NCBI GenBank assembly: GCA_902802285.1
Contig: CADCLI010000008.1
Span: 15,683 to 79,682 of the forward strand
Direction: 5' to 3'
DNA length: 64,000 bases
Source: an uncultured Bacteroidales bacterium
GTDB taxonomy: Bacteria; Bacteroidota; Bacteroidia; Bacteroidales; Bacteroidaceae
The notes below the pieces were generated by a model. The model searched no databases. It had not been told where the DNA came from and worked only from the letters and a program-made list of their open reading frames with translations. A program made the position numbers and the translations under genes. Shown piece by piece: positions 28,017-36,770 of this stretch. Position 1 is the first letter of the stretch. Every line of letters starts with the position of its first letter.

Positions 28017-28685
28017 TCACTTCTTCTCAGCGTCCAGGAAAGCCTGTACCTGCTCGGCAATCTTGGTCATGCCGGCGGCGGTGGGATGGTTCATGCGCTT
28101 CTCAATGCCGTCCACAGCAATTACAGGCACACCGTAGTGCTTGCATATCTCCCTCATTGACTCACCCAGATTCTCACTCATTCCGTCATTCAGGAGTGAG
28201 TATATCTTCATCTTGGGATAGAGTTTCTTAAGATTGTCAAGCAGATAGGCAAATGCCGGACGGTAGAAATAGAGATCCTCCTTGGTCCAGCCGGAGTACT
28301 TGTAGTCACCAAAGGGCTCGTGTGTCCAGTCATCATTGGTTCCGCCGAATATGAACAGTATATCGGGAGCGCCGATGCAGTTCAGGCGGGTCACGAATGC
28401 GCGGTCAGAGTAATCGTCATGATTGTAACCGCGGCAGCAAACCGTACTGCCTGACCATGAGTCATTCTTTTCAAGCACCCATCCGTTCTTCTCGATTACC
28501 TGAGCCCACCACTGCTGGCTCTGCTCTGTAACACCGCAGAACTGGTTGGGATAGAATGTGTCATAATACCGGGGCATGGAACCCGTGAATGTAGAATAGG
28601 AGTCACCCATAACGGAGACTTTCAACTGTGCGGACATAACACCGCACAACATAACACATGCAAAAAGAACTGCCAGTTTCTTCAT
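28017..28685 (-). CDS. Secreted SGNH/GDSL-type esterase or lipase
   Basis: A 222-residue hydrolase with a signal peptide (MKKLAVLFACVMLCGVMSAQ). The SGNH residues are visible: nucleophile Ser29 in VMGDSYST, block III FGGTNDDW (about residue 105) and block V NHPTAAGMTK (about residue 203) with the catalytic His. It may deacetylate a glycan or split an ester in the periplasm; substrate unknown. Its start is 2 bp after murF's stop and its stop is 1 bp before folP, so it lies within the murF-folP-cdaA operon. Confidence 0.88.
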   Translation of the reverse strand: MKKLAVLFACVMLCGVMSAQLKVSVMGDSYSTFTGSMPRYYDTFYPNQFCGVTEQSQQWWAQVIEKNGWVLEKNDSWSGSTVCCRGYNHDDYSDRAFVTRLNCIGAPDILFIFGGTNDDWTHEPFGDYKYSGWTKEDLYFYRPAFAYLLDNLKKLYPKMKIYSLLNDGMSENLGESMREICKHYGVPVIAVDGIEKRMNHPTAAGMTKIAEQVQAFLDAEKK

Positions 28686-28687
28686 AA

Positions 28688-29992
28688 TTATAAATTGATT
28701 ATTGTTTTGGTTAATCCTATACTGTTGGAGCCCTTTATCAGGATAGTCTTTCCTACCACGGGCTCTTTACCGAGCGCCACGTTTACAGCCTCCACATCCG
28801 GGAATAGTCTGAATCCAGCCCCCTGGGCGGCTTTCCCGAATTCACTGCCCACAAGCCAAACCTGAGTGAATCCCTTGCGCTTGAGCATATCCACGATGTT
28901 GGTATGCTCGGCCTGCGACACATCGCCCAGTTCACGCATATCACCCAGAATCAGCATCTTGTCCGGTGCCTGGATCATGCTGAAATTATCAATTGCTGCG
29001 GCCATGCTGGTGGGATTGGCGTTATATGCATCCACTACCAGATGATTGCGCCCGGTCTCAGTAAACTGTGAGCGGTTGTTCTGAGGCTTGTATCCGGCAA
29101 CGGCGGCCGATGCATCAGCCTCGGTAACCCCGAAATGCAGACCTACGGTTATTGCGGCCAGTGCATTGTCAACATTATAAGCCCCTATCAGGTTGGTCTG
29201 GACCGTATGCCACTGCCCGTTGCCTCTGCGCCAGCGGAACTTTACAAACGGGTTACACTCCAGCACATCGCCCTCAACCAGCAGTCCGTCCTGCCCGGGT
29301 TTGCCGTACTCAATCATTGGCAGCCCCTGGCACATCTGCTGCAGATGCTCATTGTCACGGTTAACGAATGCTGTCCCTTTATGCTCACGCAGCCAGTCAT
29401 AGAGTTCACCCTTGGTACGCTTTACGCCCTCAAATGACCCGAATCCCAGCAGATGGGCCTTACCCACATTGGTAATCAGTCCGTAGTCAGGCTGGCTGAC
29501 CTCTACGAGTTCCCTTATATCACCGGGATGGCTTGCCCCCATCTCCACAATGGCATACTGATGCTCCGGCTTAAGTCCCAGGACCGTAAGCGGAACGCCT
29601 ATTGAGTTATTAAGATTACCTTGAGTACAGAGCACATTGTAAGTTGTGCCCATCACGGCATTGGTAAGTTCCTTGGTGGTGGTCTTACCGTTGGTTCCGG
29701 TAATGCCAATAACAGGCGTCCCTAACCGGCGCCTATGCAGAGCGGCTACCTGTTGCAGGGTTAACAGCACATTATCCACCAGTATCATACGCCCATCGGC
29801 CGCATCATAAAGGCCGGCATTATCCATAACGGCATACGGACAGCCCTGCTCCAACGCTCCGCGCACAAACTCATTGCCGTCAAAACGCTCACCCTTAAGA
29901 GCAAAGAACATCAGTCCCGGCCCGCACTTGCGGCTGTCGGTAGTAACTCCGGCGCACTCACTTAACCTGCTGTAAATCTCCTCAATTGTCAT
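28688..29992 (-). CDS. murF: UDP-N-acetylmuramoyl-tripeptide--D-alanyl-D-alanine ligase MurF
   Basis: Adds D-Ala-D-Ala in the last cytoplasmic step of peptidoglycan precursor synthesis. ATG 29992 (MTIEEIYSRLSECAGVTTDS) gives 434 residues; the frame is open to 30109, but the leader has no homology. Motifs: N-terminal uridine-binding region (TTDSRKCGPGLMFFALKG), ATP loop GITGTNGKTTTKEL (about residue 96), VEMGASHPGDI and VVDAYNANPTSM (about residue 315). It heads the minus-strand operon murF-GDSL-folP-cdaA, divergent from the MG2-type gene. Confidence 0.95.
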   Translation of the reverse strand: MTIEEIYSRLSECAGVTTDSRKCGPGLMFFALKGERFDGNEFVRGALEQGCPYAVMDNAGLYDAADGRMILVDNVLLTLQQVAALHRRRLGTPVIGITGTNGKTTTKELTNAVMGTTYNVLCTQGNLNNSIGVPLTVLGLKPEHQYAIVEMGASHPGDIRELVEVSQPDYGLITNVGKAHLLGFGSFEGVKRTKGELYDWLREHKGTAFVNRDNEHLQQMCQGLPMIEYGKPGQDGLLVEGDVLECNPFVKFRWRRGNGQWHTVQTNLIGAYNVDNALAAITVGLHFGVTEADASAAVAGYKPQNNRSQFTETGRNHLVVDAYNANPTSMAAAIDNFSMIQAPDKMLILGDMRELGDVSQAEHTNIVDMLKRKGFTQVWLVGSEFGKAAQGAGFRLFPDVEAVNVALGKEPVVGKTILIKGSNSIGLTKTIINL

Positions 29993-30117
29993 ATTACCGC
30001 AAAAATAGTAAAAAAGTAAGTTCCTGTGCCGCTTACGGTTATTAAGATGCCACCCGCTCCGGCCATTTGTCCCGATTTTGTCCCAAGCTCCACCGCCATT
30101 GTATGACATATTGTACC

Positions 30118-30125
30118 TACTTTTG
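30118..30125 (+). promoter_or_regulatory. Possible -7 element of the MG2-type gene
   Basis: TACTTTTG fits TAnnTTTG, 23 bp before the ATG at 30149. The upstream half is weak (ATTG at 30098-30101). Confidence 0.45.
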
Positions 30126-30148
30126 TGACATAATTAACTGCTTGGCTT

Positions 30149-32950
30149 ATGAGAAGAATTGTTCTTTTTATTGTATGTGCGGCACTGTTTTCAGAAGGTA
30201 GGACAATGGCCGATAATGAATCGCTTATGCGTTTTGCCGGAAACATCCACCAATTCAATGAGCTGTTTCCTCAGGAGAAGGTATATCTACAGTTTGACAA
30301 CACATCCTATTATCAGGGTGATGACATCTGGTTTAAGGCTTTCGTGGTCAAATCATCAAACCTGGGCAGGTCCGAGTCCGGTGTGCTGTATGTGGATCTG
30401 CTATCCCCAAGCGGTGTACTGCTACAGCAGCAGAAACTTAAGATAGTAGCCGGACAGGCAGACGGCCGCATACAGCTTGTAGACTATGCTACCGGGCAGG
30501 CGCGCCAACTGCGCGGCGTACGTCCGTATCCCAGTGGTTATTATGAGGTCAGGGCATACACGCAGTACATGCTGAATTTTGAACCGGACATTATATTCTC
30601 ACGTGTGCTGCCGGTATATCAGACTCCGGATCAGGAGGGCGATTTCAGCAATCCCACCATAGTATCGGCCCCGGACAGATATGGGCAGGAGCGCCCCGAC
30701 ATGGAGAAACTGCGTGATGTGAATGTTACATTCTACCCTGAAGGCGGCAATCTTGTAAGCGGATTGCCTAGCCGGGTTGCATTCAAGGCCGTTGACGGCA
30801 ATGGAGCGGGATTGCAGGGCAAGCTTTCGATAGTGACTGATGACGGCCAGAAGATAGTAGCCGAAAGCGGTCATGAAGGAATGGGGTCATTTGATATAAT
30901 ACCAGGCAGGAGACGTACAGATGCTACGTTTGAGTTTAACGGCAGGAAATACTCCTCAGCACTGCCATTGGCCAAGGGTAGCGGTTATGTAATGAAGGCC
31001 GATATGGATGACCGCAAAAACAATCTTACGCTTGATATAAACCGTTCTCAGTCAAGGAGGGAGCAGACAATAGGAGTCACCGTTACCTGCAGGGGTGAGT
31101 TGGTGGCGTTCAATGAGCTGAATATGGACGGTAATGAGTACAGGCTATCAATTGACACCAAAGAATGGCCGGCTGGTGTATGCCGTATCGTACTGTTTAC
31201 TGACAGGGGCGAGGTACTTTCGGCACGTAGTGTATATAACGGCAACCTTAAGTATGTACCGCCCACAATTGATGTCAAGACCGATAAGCGTCATTATGAT
31301 TCATTCGGGAAGATGCGTCTTACTTTCCAACTGAAGGACAAGAACGGAAAACCGCTGCATGACCGTTTCTGCGTTTCAGTGCGCGATGCATCTGATTATG
31401 GTACACAGTACGCAGACAACCTGCTTACTGATTTCCTGCTCACATCAGACCTGAAGGGATTCATACAAAATCCTTCATACTATTTTGAGTCTGCCGACAA
31501 ACAGCATCTCAAGGATCTGGACCTGCTCTGTATGGTACAAGGTTGGGAACGCTATGACTGGGAGTACATGACAGATAACAAGGTGTTCACAGAGAAGCGC
31601 AGGATGGAGACCAGTCTGAGTCTTAACGGAATGATAATGACCAACCGCATTACAAGGGACCGCGCCATGGATGATGTCAAGGTGTATGTTGCAATATCAC
31701 CCCGTGATGGTGAGACTGTTGAATACGGACAGTTTGTAACTGACAAGAACGGTTACTTTGGGTTTGACATGAATGATTTCTACGGCAAGGCAGACCTGAC
31801 CATGCGCCTTACCAAGGCCAGGAACCGGAATGAGCCTGAAGCCAAGATACGTCTGGACAGAGCTATGCTGCCAGAGGCAAGGGCATTCAGCAGGCAGGAG
31901 CTTCAGCCGGGTTGGTCAGTCAAAAGCCCCATAGCAGACGCCCAAGATAAAGCCCAAGGTGGCACGCTTAAGGATTATCCCGCAATCATTAATGAGTCCG
32001 AGGGGCTTGTACTGCCCACGATACGCATTGACGGAAACCGCAAGTATGTGGACTATTTCACATTCAAGTCTTTTGATGTTGAAAAGGATGTTGATAAGGA
32101 GCTTGATCTAGGTAACCATTCGACAGATCTGTCCGGTTATCTGATTGATAAGGGTTATTCAGTACAAACACCTATTGATTTGAGCGCTGCATTGGATTAT
32201 TTATACAGTGATGAACACCTTTTCAATTACACCAACTATCTGGATTACAGATATGACTATGAGCACTATAGCCACAAAGATGAAAATTTAACATACATGA
32301 GTACTTATTACTTCAACAAGATTATGAGTGAATCCATTCTTAATTATGATCCCAATAAGAACTATATCTATGTGGAAGACAATAATTTCAGGATCAACGG
32401 TAACCTAGTGCTCTGTTACGTGCATGATGACAGAGGATTCTATACAAGCGGTAAATATTCCAAACCGTGGAAAATAGATACTCAGGATATTGAGAGCATA
32501 TTGGTGTTTGATGACCTTAAGAACAAGTCTGAAATAGGAGATTATGCACCAGACTACCTGAATTATCTGAACCAGTACAGCGCCGTACAGAACGTTTTTA
32601 CCAGCAGGACAGGTAACTTTGGAGACAGGATGGTACTGATGGATATCAAACTCAAGGCCGTTCACCGTATGACCGACAATCCGGACAGATTCAATCTGGG
32701 CAGACGTGTAACAACGATGCAGGGGTTCAGCAACAGCCATGAGTTCTACTCACCTGAATATCCCAACGGTGCCGTGACAGGTGATGTGGATTACCGGCGC
32801 ACACTATACTGGAACCCCAATGTCATAGCCGATGAAAACGGCAAGGCCGAGATAGAATTCTACAACAACTCCTACAGCAGGAAATTTAACGTCAGCGGAG
32901 CTGGCATCACCGCATCAGGCATGCCATACATCCTGGATAAAGAGTTTTGA
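30149..32950 (+). CDS. Large secreted MG2-type (macroglobulin-like) protein
   Basis: A 933-residue exported protein (signal peptide MRRIVLFIVCAALFSEGRTM). The first domain, FPQEKVYLQFDNTSYYQGDD and IWFKAFVV, is the macroglobulin-2-like domain common in Bacteroidota; further beta-sandwich modules follow (GVLYVDLLSPSGVLLQQQKL; YPSGYYEVRAYTQYM; PEGGNLVSGLPSRVAFKAVD). The C-terminal part has an RRTLYWNPNVIADENGKAEI and FYNNSYSRKFNVSGAGI sequence, as in A2M-like proteins of the phylum. There is no thioester CxEQ motif. It probably acts as an envelope scaffold or protective factor; function not proven. The C-terminal third is more AT-rich. Confidence 0.8.
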   Translation: MRRIVLFIVCAALFSEGRTMADNESLMRFAGNIHQFNELFPQEKVYLQFDNTSYYQGDDIWFKAFVVKSSNLGRSESGVLYVDLLSPSGVLLQQQKLKIVAGQADGRIQLVDYATGQARQLRGVRPYPSGYYEVRAYTQYMLNFEPDIIFSRVLPVYQTPDQEGDFSNPTIVSAPDRYGQERPDMEKLRDVNVTFYPEGGNLVSGLPSRVAFKAVDGNGAGLQGKLSIVTDDGQKIVAESGHEGMGSFDIIPGRRRTDATFEFNGRKYSSALPLAKGSGYVMKADMDDRKNNLTLDINRSQSRREQTIGVTVTCRGELVAFNELNMDGNEYRLSIDTKEWPAGVCRIVLFTDRGEVLSARSVYNGNLKYVPPTIDVKTDKRHYDSFGKMRLTFQLKDKNGKPLHDRFCVSVRDASDYGTQYADNLLTDFLLTSDLKGFIQNPSYYFESADKQHLKDLDLLCMVQGWERYDWEYMTDNKVFTEKRRMETSLSLNGMIMTNRITRDRAMDDVKVYVAISPRDGETVEYGQFVTDKNGYFGFDMNDFYGKADLTMRLTKARNRNEPEAKIRLDRAMLPEARAFSRQELQPGWSVKSPIADAQDKAQGGTLKDYPAIINESEGLVLPTIRIDGNRKYVDYFTFKSFDVEKDVDKELDLGNHSTDLSGYLIDKGYSVQTPIDLSAALDYLYSDEHLFNYTNYLDYRYDYEHYSHKDENLTYMSTYYFNKIMSESILNYDPNKNYIYVEDNNFRINGNLVLCYVHDDRGFYTSGKYSKPWKIDTQDIESILVFDDLKNKSEIGDYAPDYLNYLNQYSAVQNVFTSRTGNFGDRMVLMDIKLKAVHRMTDNPDRFNLGRRVTTMQGFSNSHEFYSPEYPNGAVTGDVDYRRTLYWNPNVIADENGKAEIEFYNNSYSRKFNVSGAGITASGMPYILDKEF

Positions 32951-32978
32951 TGAAGAGCCGTTACCCAAACCCATACAA

Positions 32979-33012
32979 ACAGAAAAGGCGGCTATACGGC
33001 CACCTTTTCTGT
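32979..33012. terminator. Terminator between the MG2-type gene and tRNA-Leu
   Basis: ACAGAAAAGG (32979-32988) pairs with CCTTTTCTGT (33003-33012) with further pairs inside. T and A runs within the arms allow use from both sides. Confidence 0.75.
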
Positions 33013-33015
33013 TTG

Positions 33016-33096
33016 TACGGGCGATAGGACTCGAACCTACACATCTAAGATACTAGATCCTAAGTCTAGCGCGTCTACCAATTCCGCCACGCCCGC
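33016..33096 (-). tRNA. tRNA-Leu (anticodon TAG)
   Basis: An 81-nt class II tRNA. The acceptor stem is GCGGGCG/CGCCCGT (G1-U72), with discriminator A; the anticodon loop CTTAGGA on stem CTAGA/TCTAG gives TAG; there is a long variable arm (TATCTTAGATGTG) and the T arm GTAGG-TTCGAGT-CCTAT. CCA is not encoded. The open frame of sppA runs into its 5' end by 22 bp on the same strand. Confidence 0.95.
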
Positions 33097-34838
33097 CTGG
33101 CAAAACGCGTCCCCTTTAGGAACGCGCTGCAAAAGTAATTCTTTTTTTCCGAAACCAACCAAATGGAAGGAGCGCTGAGCTCACGCATACGGGCAATAGC
33201 AGGGAACAGGTCTATGAGCGAAGGCTGAGACTCCACGCTGGTGGTAAGTGTCTCTTCCGGGTCATCGGATGCACCGCCCGAGAGCATCTGCAGGAGCGAT
33301 ACATCCTTGGCAACAGGATATATGCTCAGACGATAATCCTCCTTGCTGAGACCAACTTTCTGAGCTGCATAATCAATTGCATCCTGAATTCCGCCCTGCT
33401 TGTCAACCAGACCTATGCGAATGGCATCGGAACCGGACCATATACGGCCCTGGCCAATGGCGTCGACACTGTCCTTGGACATTCCGCGGCCGTTGGATAC
33501 CAGGCTGGTAAAGTCATCGTATATCTTCTCTATCTGACGCTGGACATATTTTACCTCCTGGTCATTGAGCTTACGCATGCCGCTCATCATATCACTGTGC
33601 GATGTGGTACCTACGGTCTCTATGTTGACCTTGAGATTCTTGCGGATGGCATTGCCTACGCTGGGAATAAGTCCGAACACGCCAATTGAACCTGTCAGGG
33701 TGTTGTAATCAGAGAATATGTAGTCTGACTCGGCCGATATCCAGTAACCGCCCGATGCGGCATAGTCACCAAAGCTGACAATGACCGGTTTCTCGGCACG
33801 CAGCAACTGCAGCTCATGCCTGATAGCCTCGGCAGCCTGAGCGCTTCCTCCTGGTGAGTTTACGCGGAACACCACAGCCTTGACTTTCTTGTCCTCACGC
33901 ACCTTGCGCAGGGTGTTGGCCATCTTGGAGCCTACGATATCGGCATCCGATCCTTCAATTACAATCTCGCCGTCTGCATAGACTACTGCAATCTTGTTCT
34001 TGCGGCTGCCTTTCTTGAGCTTGGAGGCATACTTGTTTATCTTGACAAAGCTTACCTCCGATATCTTGTTTACTCCGTTCTGCTCACAGAGATACTTGTC
34101 AACCTCATCCTTGTACCATGTCTCGTCAACCAGCCCCTTGTCCTTGTAATCGTTGGCATTGATCATGTCCAGATTCTCAACCCACTGGTTGAACTGCTCC
34201 GGGGTGCATCCGCGGGATGCTGCAATCTGTGTTGATATGGTGTTCCAGATTGAACCGACAAGGGCCTCATTCTGCAGGCGGTTCTCGGGGCTGGCCTCAC
34301 TGCGCGTATACATCTCTCCGGCAGCCTTGTACTTGCCGTGACGGATAAGCTGGACATCAACACCCAGGGCATCCAGAACATCCTTGAGGAAAATCATCTG
34401 GGTACCAACGCCGGTAATCATGCTCTCGGCTGCCGGGTCCAGGATGACCTTGTCGGCCACCGATGCCAGATAATAGGATCCGTTGCTGAAATTCTCACAG
34501 TATGCCACGATAGGCTTGCCTGCCTTACGGAAACGCTCCAGGGCGGCACGCAGCTCCTCCAGCTGGGCTGTTCCACAAGATACGTTCTCGGGCGTCATAT
34601 AGATCATGCCTATGTTCTTGTCCTGAGCGGCAGCATCGATAGCGTTTATGTAACTGAGCAGCGTTACGGAGCCGGGGGTTCCGTTCACGATAGACATAAG
34701 GTCCAGGGATGACCCGCCGGCCTTACGCTCGGCGATGGGGTTCTTGAAATCAATCTTAAGCACTTTAGCCTTACCGGCAAAAGCCATCATCGGCATAACC
34801 GCCATGACGGCAATAAGAAACAAACGTGTTCTTTTCAT
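33075..34838 (-). CDS. sppA: Signal peptide peptidase SppA (67K type), ORF reading into tRNA-Leu
   Basis: Membrane serine protease that degrades cleaved signal peptides. The 587-residue frame has an N-terminal membrane/signal segment (MKRTRLFLIAVMAVMPMMAF) and two tandem S49 domains. The catalytic Lys is in HGKYKAAGE (about residue 170) and Ser in YAASGGYWISAES (about residue 361). The protein part is recognisable to about LSAPSIWLVSEKK; the remaining 19 residues are encoded by the spacer, the tRNA-Leu promoter and the tRNA 5' end, ending at 33075. The natural stop has probably been lost. It is 4 bp downstream of the S41 peptidase gene. Confidence 0.93.
   Translation of the reverse strand: MKRTRLFLIAVMAVMPMMAFAGKAKVLKIDFKNPIAERKAGGSSLDLMSIVNGTPGSVTLLSYINAIDAAAQDKNIGMIYMTPENVSCGTAQLEELRAALERFRKAGKPIVAYCENFSNGSYYLASVADKVILDPAAESMITGVGTQMIFLKDVLDALGVDVQLIRHGKYKAAGEMYTRSEASPENRLQNEALVGSIWNTISTQIAASRGCTPEQFNQWVENLDMINANDYKDKGLVDETWYKDEVDKYLCEQNGVNKISEVSFVKINKYASKLKKGSRKNKIAVVYADGEIVIEGSDADIVGSKMANTLRKVREDKKVKAVVFRVNSPGGSAQAAEAIRHELQLLRAEKPVIVSFGDYAASGGYWISAESDYIFSDYNTLTGSIGVFGLIPSVGNAIRKNLKVNIETVGTTSHSDMMSGMRKLNDQEVKYVQRQIEKIYDDFTSLVSNGRGMSKDSVDAIGQGRIWSGSDAIRIGLVDKQGGIQDAIDYAAQKVGLSKEDYRLSIYPVAKDVSLLQMLSGGASDDPEETLTTSVESQPSLIDLFPAIARMRELSAPSIWLVSEKKNYFCSAFLKGTRFARRAWRNW
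33130..33163 (-). promoter_or_regulatory. Promoter of tRNA-Leu inside the sppA 3' end
   Basis: Minus strand: TTTG (33163-33160) and TACTTTTG (33137-33130), spaced 22 bp. The start would be about 25 nt before the tRNA. The whole element lies within the sppA open frame. Confidence 0.6.
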
Positions 34839-34842
34839 ATTA

Positions 34843-35904
34843 TTAAGGATTTACCAATTTGTCATTTATAAACTTGCGGGCACGCTCAATATAGGTGTCT
34901 TTCCCGGCCTTGATATCATCATCGTCCATATCAAGACGTATATCGGGCGCTATCCCGAACTCCACATGATTCATATCAGCATCAAAGGATGGAGCCGAAG
35001 AGAACCTGACCACCCATCCGTTGGGCAGTTCGGAAGACATGGGCATACCTCCACCGCCTCCAGTAGTATCGCCCATCAGTGTAACGTTTTCAAATGATTT
35101 CATAGTAAATGCGAAATCATTGGCACTGCTGAAACAGCCGCGGTTGGTCAGAAGCACCACAGGCTTGATCCATCTCAGGTCATACCGGGCAGGGCTCAGT
35201 TCATTCCTGTACAGCCGGCTGAAATCATTATGCCCCGGACCGTTCTTGTAACAATAGTATCCCACTGTGACGGTTTTCTCCGTAAAATGAGATGCCAGGA
35301 ACTCCGCCGCTCTCAGATCGCCGCCTCCGTTGTCGCGGATATCGATGATCAGGCCGTTACAGAGCGCCATGTTGTTGAACATCACGTTCAGACGGCCGCT
35401 TGATGTTGCCGACCCGAAACTCTCCACGACCAGATAACCTATGTTGTCGTCAAGGACACGGTAATAATATCCGTTGCCGGCGATTATGTAGTCATCACCC
35501 AGATACCGGTCCCGGATATCCTTAGAGTAGTTTGCCGGGTAATCGGTCTTCCAGGCCCAGTTGCGTCCGTAGTCATATGAACTTACCAGATTGACATGCC
35601 CGTCACGCAATTCACCTATCATACCGCAGAGAACTTCAAACAGAGCCCTGTCTGACATACCGTCCGATATGCTTGCGGCATAACGGTCTCTCACCTCGGA
35701 CCAGTCTACACCCAGTCTCTCTTTCTTAAGGTCGAAGAAACAGTAACGCTCATCCATTATCTTCCAGAGGGCCATAAAGTTACCCTGAGGCGTATCTGAA
35801 TACTCCAAGTCCTTTTTCTCCTCATTCCATGAACAGCCGATGGTTATGAGCATCATGGCGGTTGCCGCTATCACGAATATCCGGTTTCTTGTCTTACTGT
35901 TCAT
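34843..35904 (-). CDS. S41-family (C-terminal processing type) peptidase lipoprotein
   Basis: A 353-residue predicted lipoprotein (ATG 35904; lipobox MLITIGC). After an N-terminal helical part (GNFMALWKIMDERYCFFDL) come YVVESFGSATSS, then the S41 core: LIIDIRDNGGGDLRAAEFLA and the nucleophile region TNRGCFSSANDF (Ser about 258), MGDTTGGGGGMP. A separate PDZ domain is not evident. It probably degrades or processes periplasmic proteins. Its ATG overlaps the DUF3316 stop by four bases and sppA follows 4 bp later, so two proteases are co-expressed. Confidence 0.9.
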   Translation of the reverse strand: MNSKTRNRIFVIAATAMMLITIGCSWNEEKKDLEYSDTPQGNFMALWKIMDERYCFFDLKKERLGVDWSEVRDRYAASISDGMSDRALFEVLCGMIGELRDGHVNLVSSYDYGRNWAWKTDYPANYSKDIRDRYLGDDYIIAGNGYYYRVLDDNIGYLVVESFGSATSSGRLNVMFNNMALCNGLIIDIRDNGGGDLRAAEFLASHFTEKTVTVGYYCYKNGPGHNDFSRLYRNELSPARYDLRWIKPVVLLTNRGCFSSANDFAFTMKSFENVTLMGDTTGGGGGMPMSSELPNGWVVRFSSAPSFDADMNHVEFGIAPDIRLDMDDDDIKAGKDTYIERARKFINDKLVNP

Positions 35905-36770
35905 AGCGCCCACTCTTTTGACTGATATCTGAATGCGCAACCGATTGTCAGCATCCCGCTACCTATGTTGCGTGAATGACCGCCCAACCTGTTGCTGTAA
36001 TAATCAATGCTGTAACCAATCCTGAACCGGTTGCCGCGGAATGGCAGTACAAGCGCAACCTGATGGGTGATGGCCTTATTGTTGAAAGGAGTGACAAAAT
36101 GAAGCGCCCTGCCGTACTCAGAGTCCTTGTACATAAAATAATACGGCTGGTCATAATCAGGAGCAAAACCGACACCGGCCAATGGCAGGTATAGAGAAGC
36201 CTGTAAAGCCATGTTATAACGCAGCACCCTGAAACGGAATGTATTGTCAACGCTTACCCCGCCAGCCAGGTAACCCGAACCATTTACAGGATTATTGGAA
36301 TTCTGCTGATTGTAAAAAACATCAAAATCCGTCATGACAGCAGGTCCTATCAGCAAATCGCACATACTGCAACTGATTGCCGGCCATAGAAAAGCATGAT
36401 GGTATGCTCCGCCCAGCCCAAGGGTGCTGCCTCCTCCGTTCCTGTTGTTCATGGGACTGAATAGCAGGGTGGAATATGACCTGCCGTAACAAAACAGCCT
36501 GTACGGTCTGTAACCCGTCCATCTGTCATTCTCAAAACCCACAGCCCATCCGTCATAACGGGAAGCCGACAGGTATGTATCACGTGCAATCATATTTCCT
36601 GCCATGACAGACGTGCAACTGACTGTTTCCTTGTATTGGGGCAGGTCCCATACTGTCTGTTGGCCGGAAACCCGCACAGGCAAAACAGTCAGAAGTACCG
36701 CCAGCACCACTGACAGGGACAGGTCAGAACAGCGAGAGCTGTCCGTCATTGTTTTCCGAATCATTTTCAT
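35901..36770 (-). CDS. DUF3316-family outer-membrane-type protein
   Basis: A predicted beta-rich envelope protein (289 residues from ATG 36770; ATG 36764 or 36749 are also possible). The signal peptide is LSLSVVLAVLLTVLPVRVSG. The DUF3316 pattern is clear: DTYLSASRYDGWAVGFEN, LLIGPAVMTDFDVFYNQQNS, NNPVNGSGYLAGG and LYLPLAGVGFAPDYDQPYYF. Function unknown. All candidate starts lie within the 3' end of parC, so it is read through from the topoisomerase gene. Confidence 0.82.
   Translation of the reverse strand: MKMIRKTMTDSSRCSDLSLSVVLAVLLTVLPVRVSGQQTVWDLPQYKETVSCTSVMAGNMIARDTYLSASRYDGWAVGFENDRWTGYRPYRLFCYGRSYSTLLFSPMNNRNGGGSTLGLGGAYHHAFLWPAISCSMCDLLIGPAVMTDFDVFYNQQNSNNPVNGSGYLAGGVSVDNTFRFRVLRYNMALQASLYLPLAGVGFAPDYDQPYYFMYKDSEYGRALHFVTPFNNKAITHQVALVLPFRGNRFRIGYSIDYYSNRLGGHSRNIGSGMLTIGCAFRYQSKEWAL

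Noticed and set aside
28015..28060. Upstream start of folP at 28060
   Set aside because: It would overlap the GDSL gene by 44 bp and the added residues lack the usual N-terminal strand pattern.
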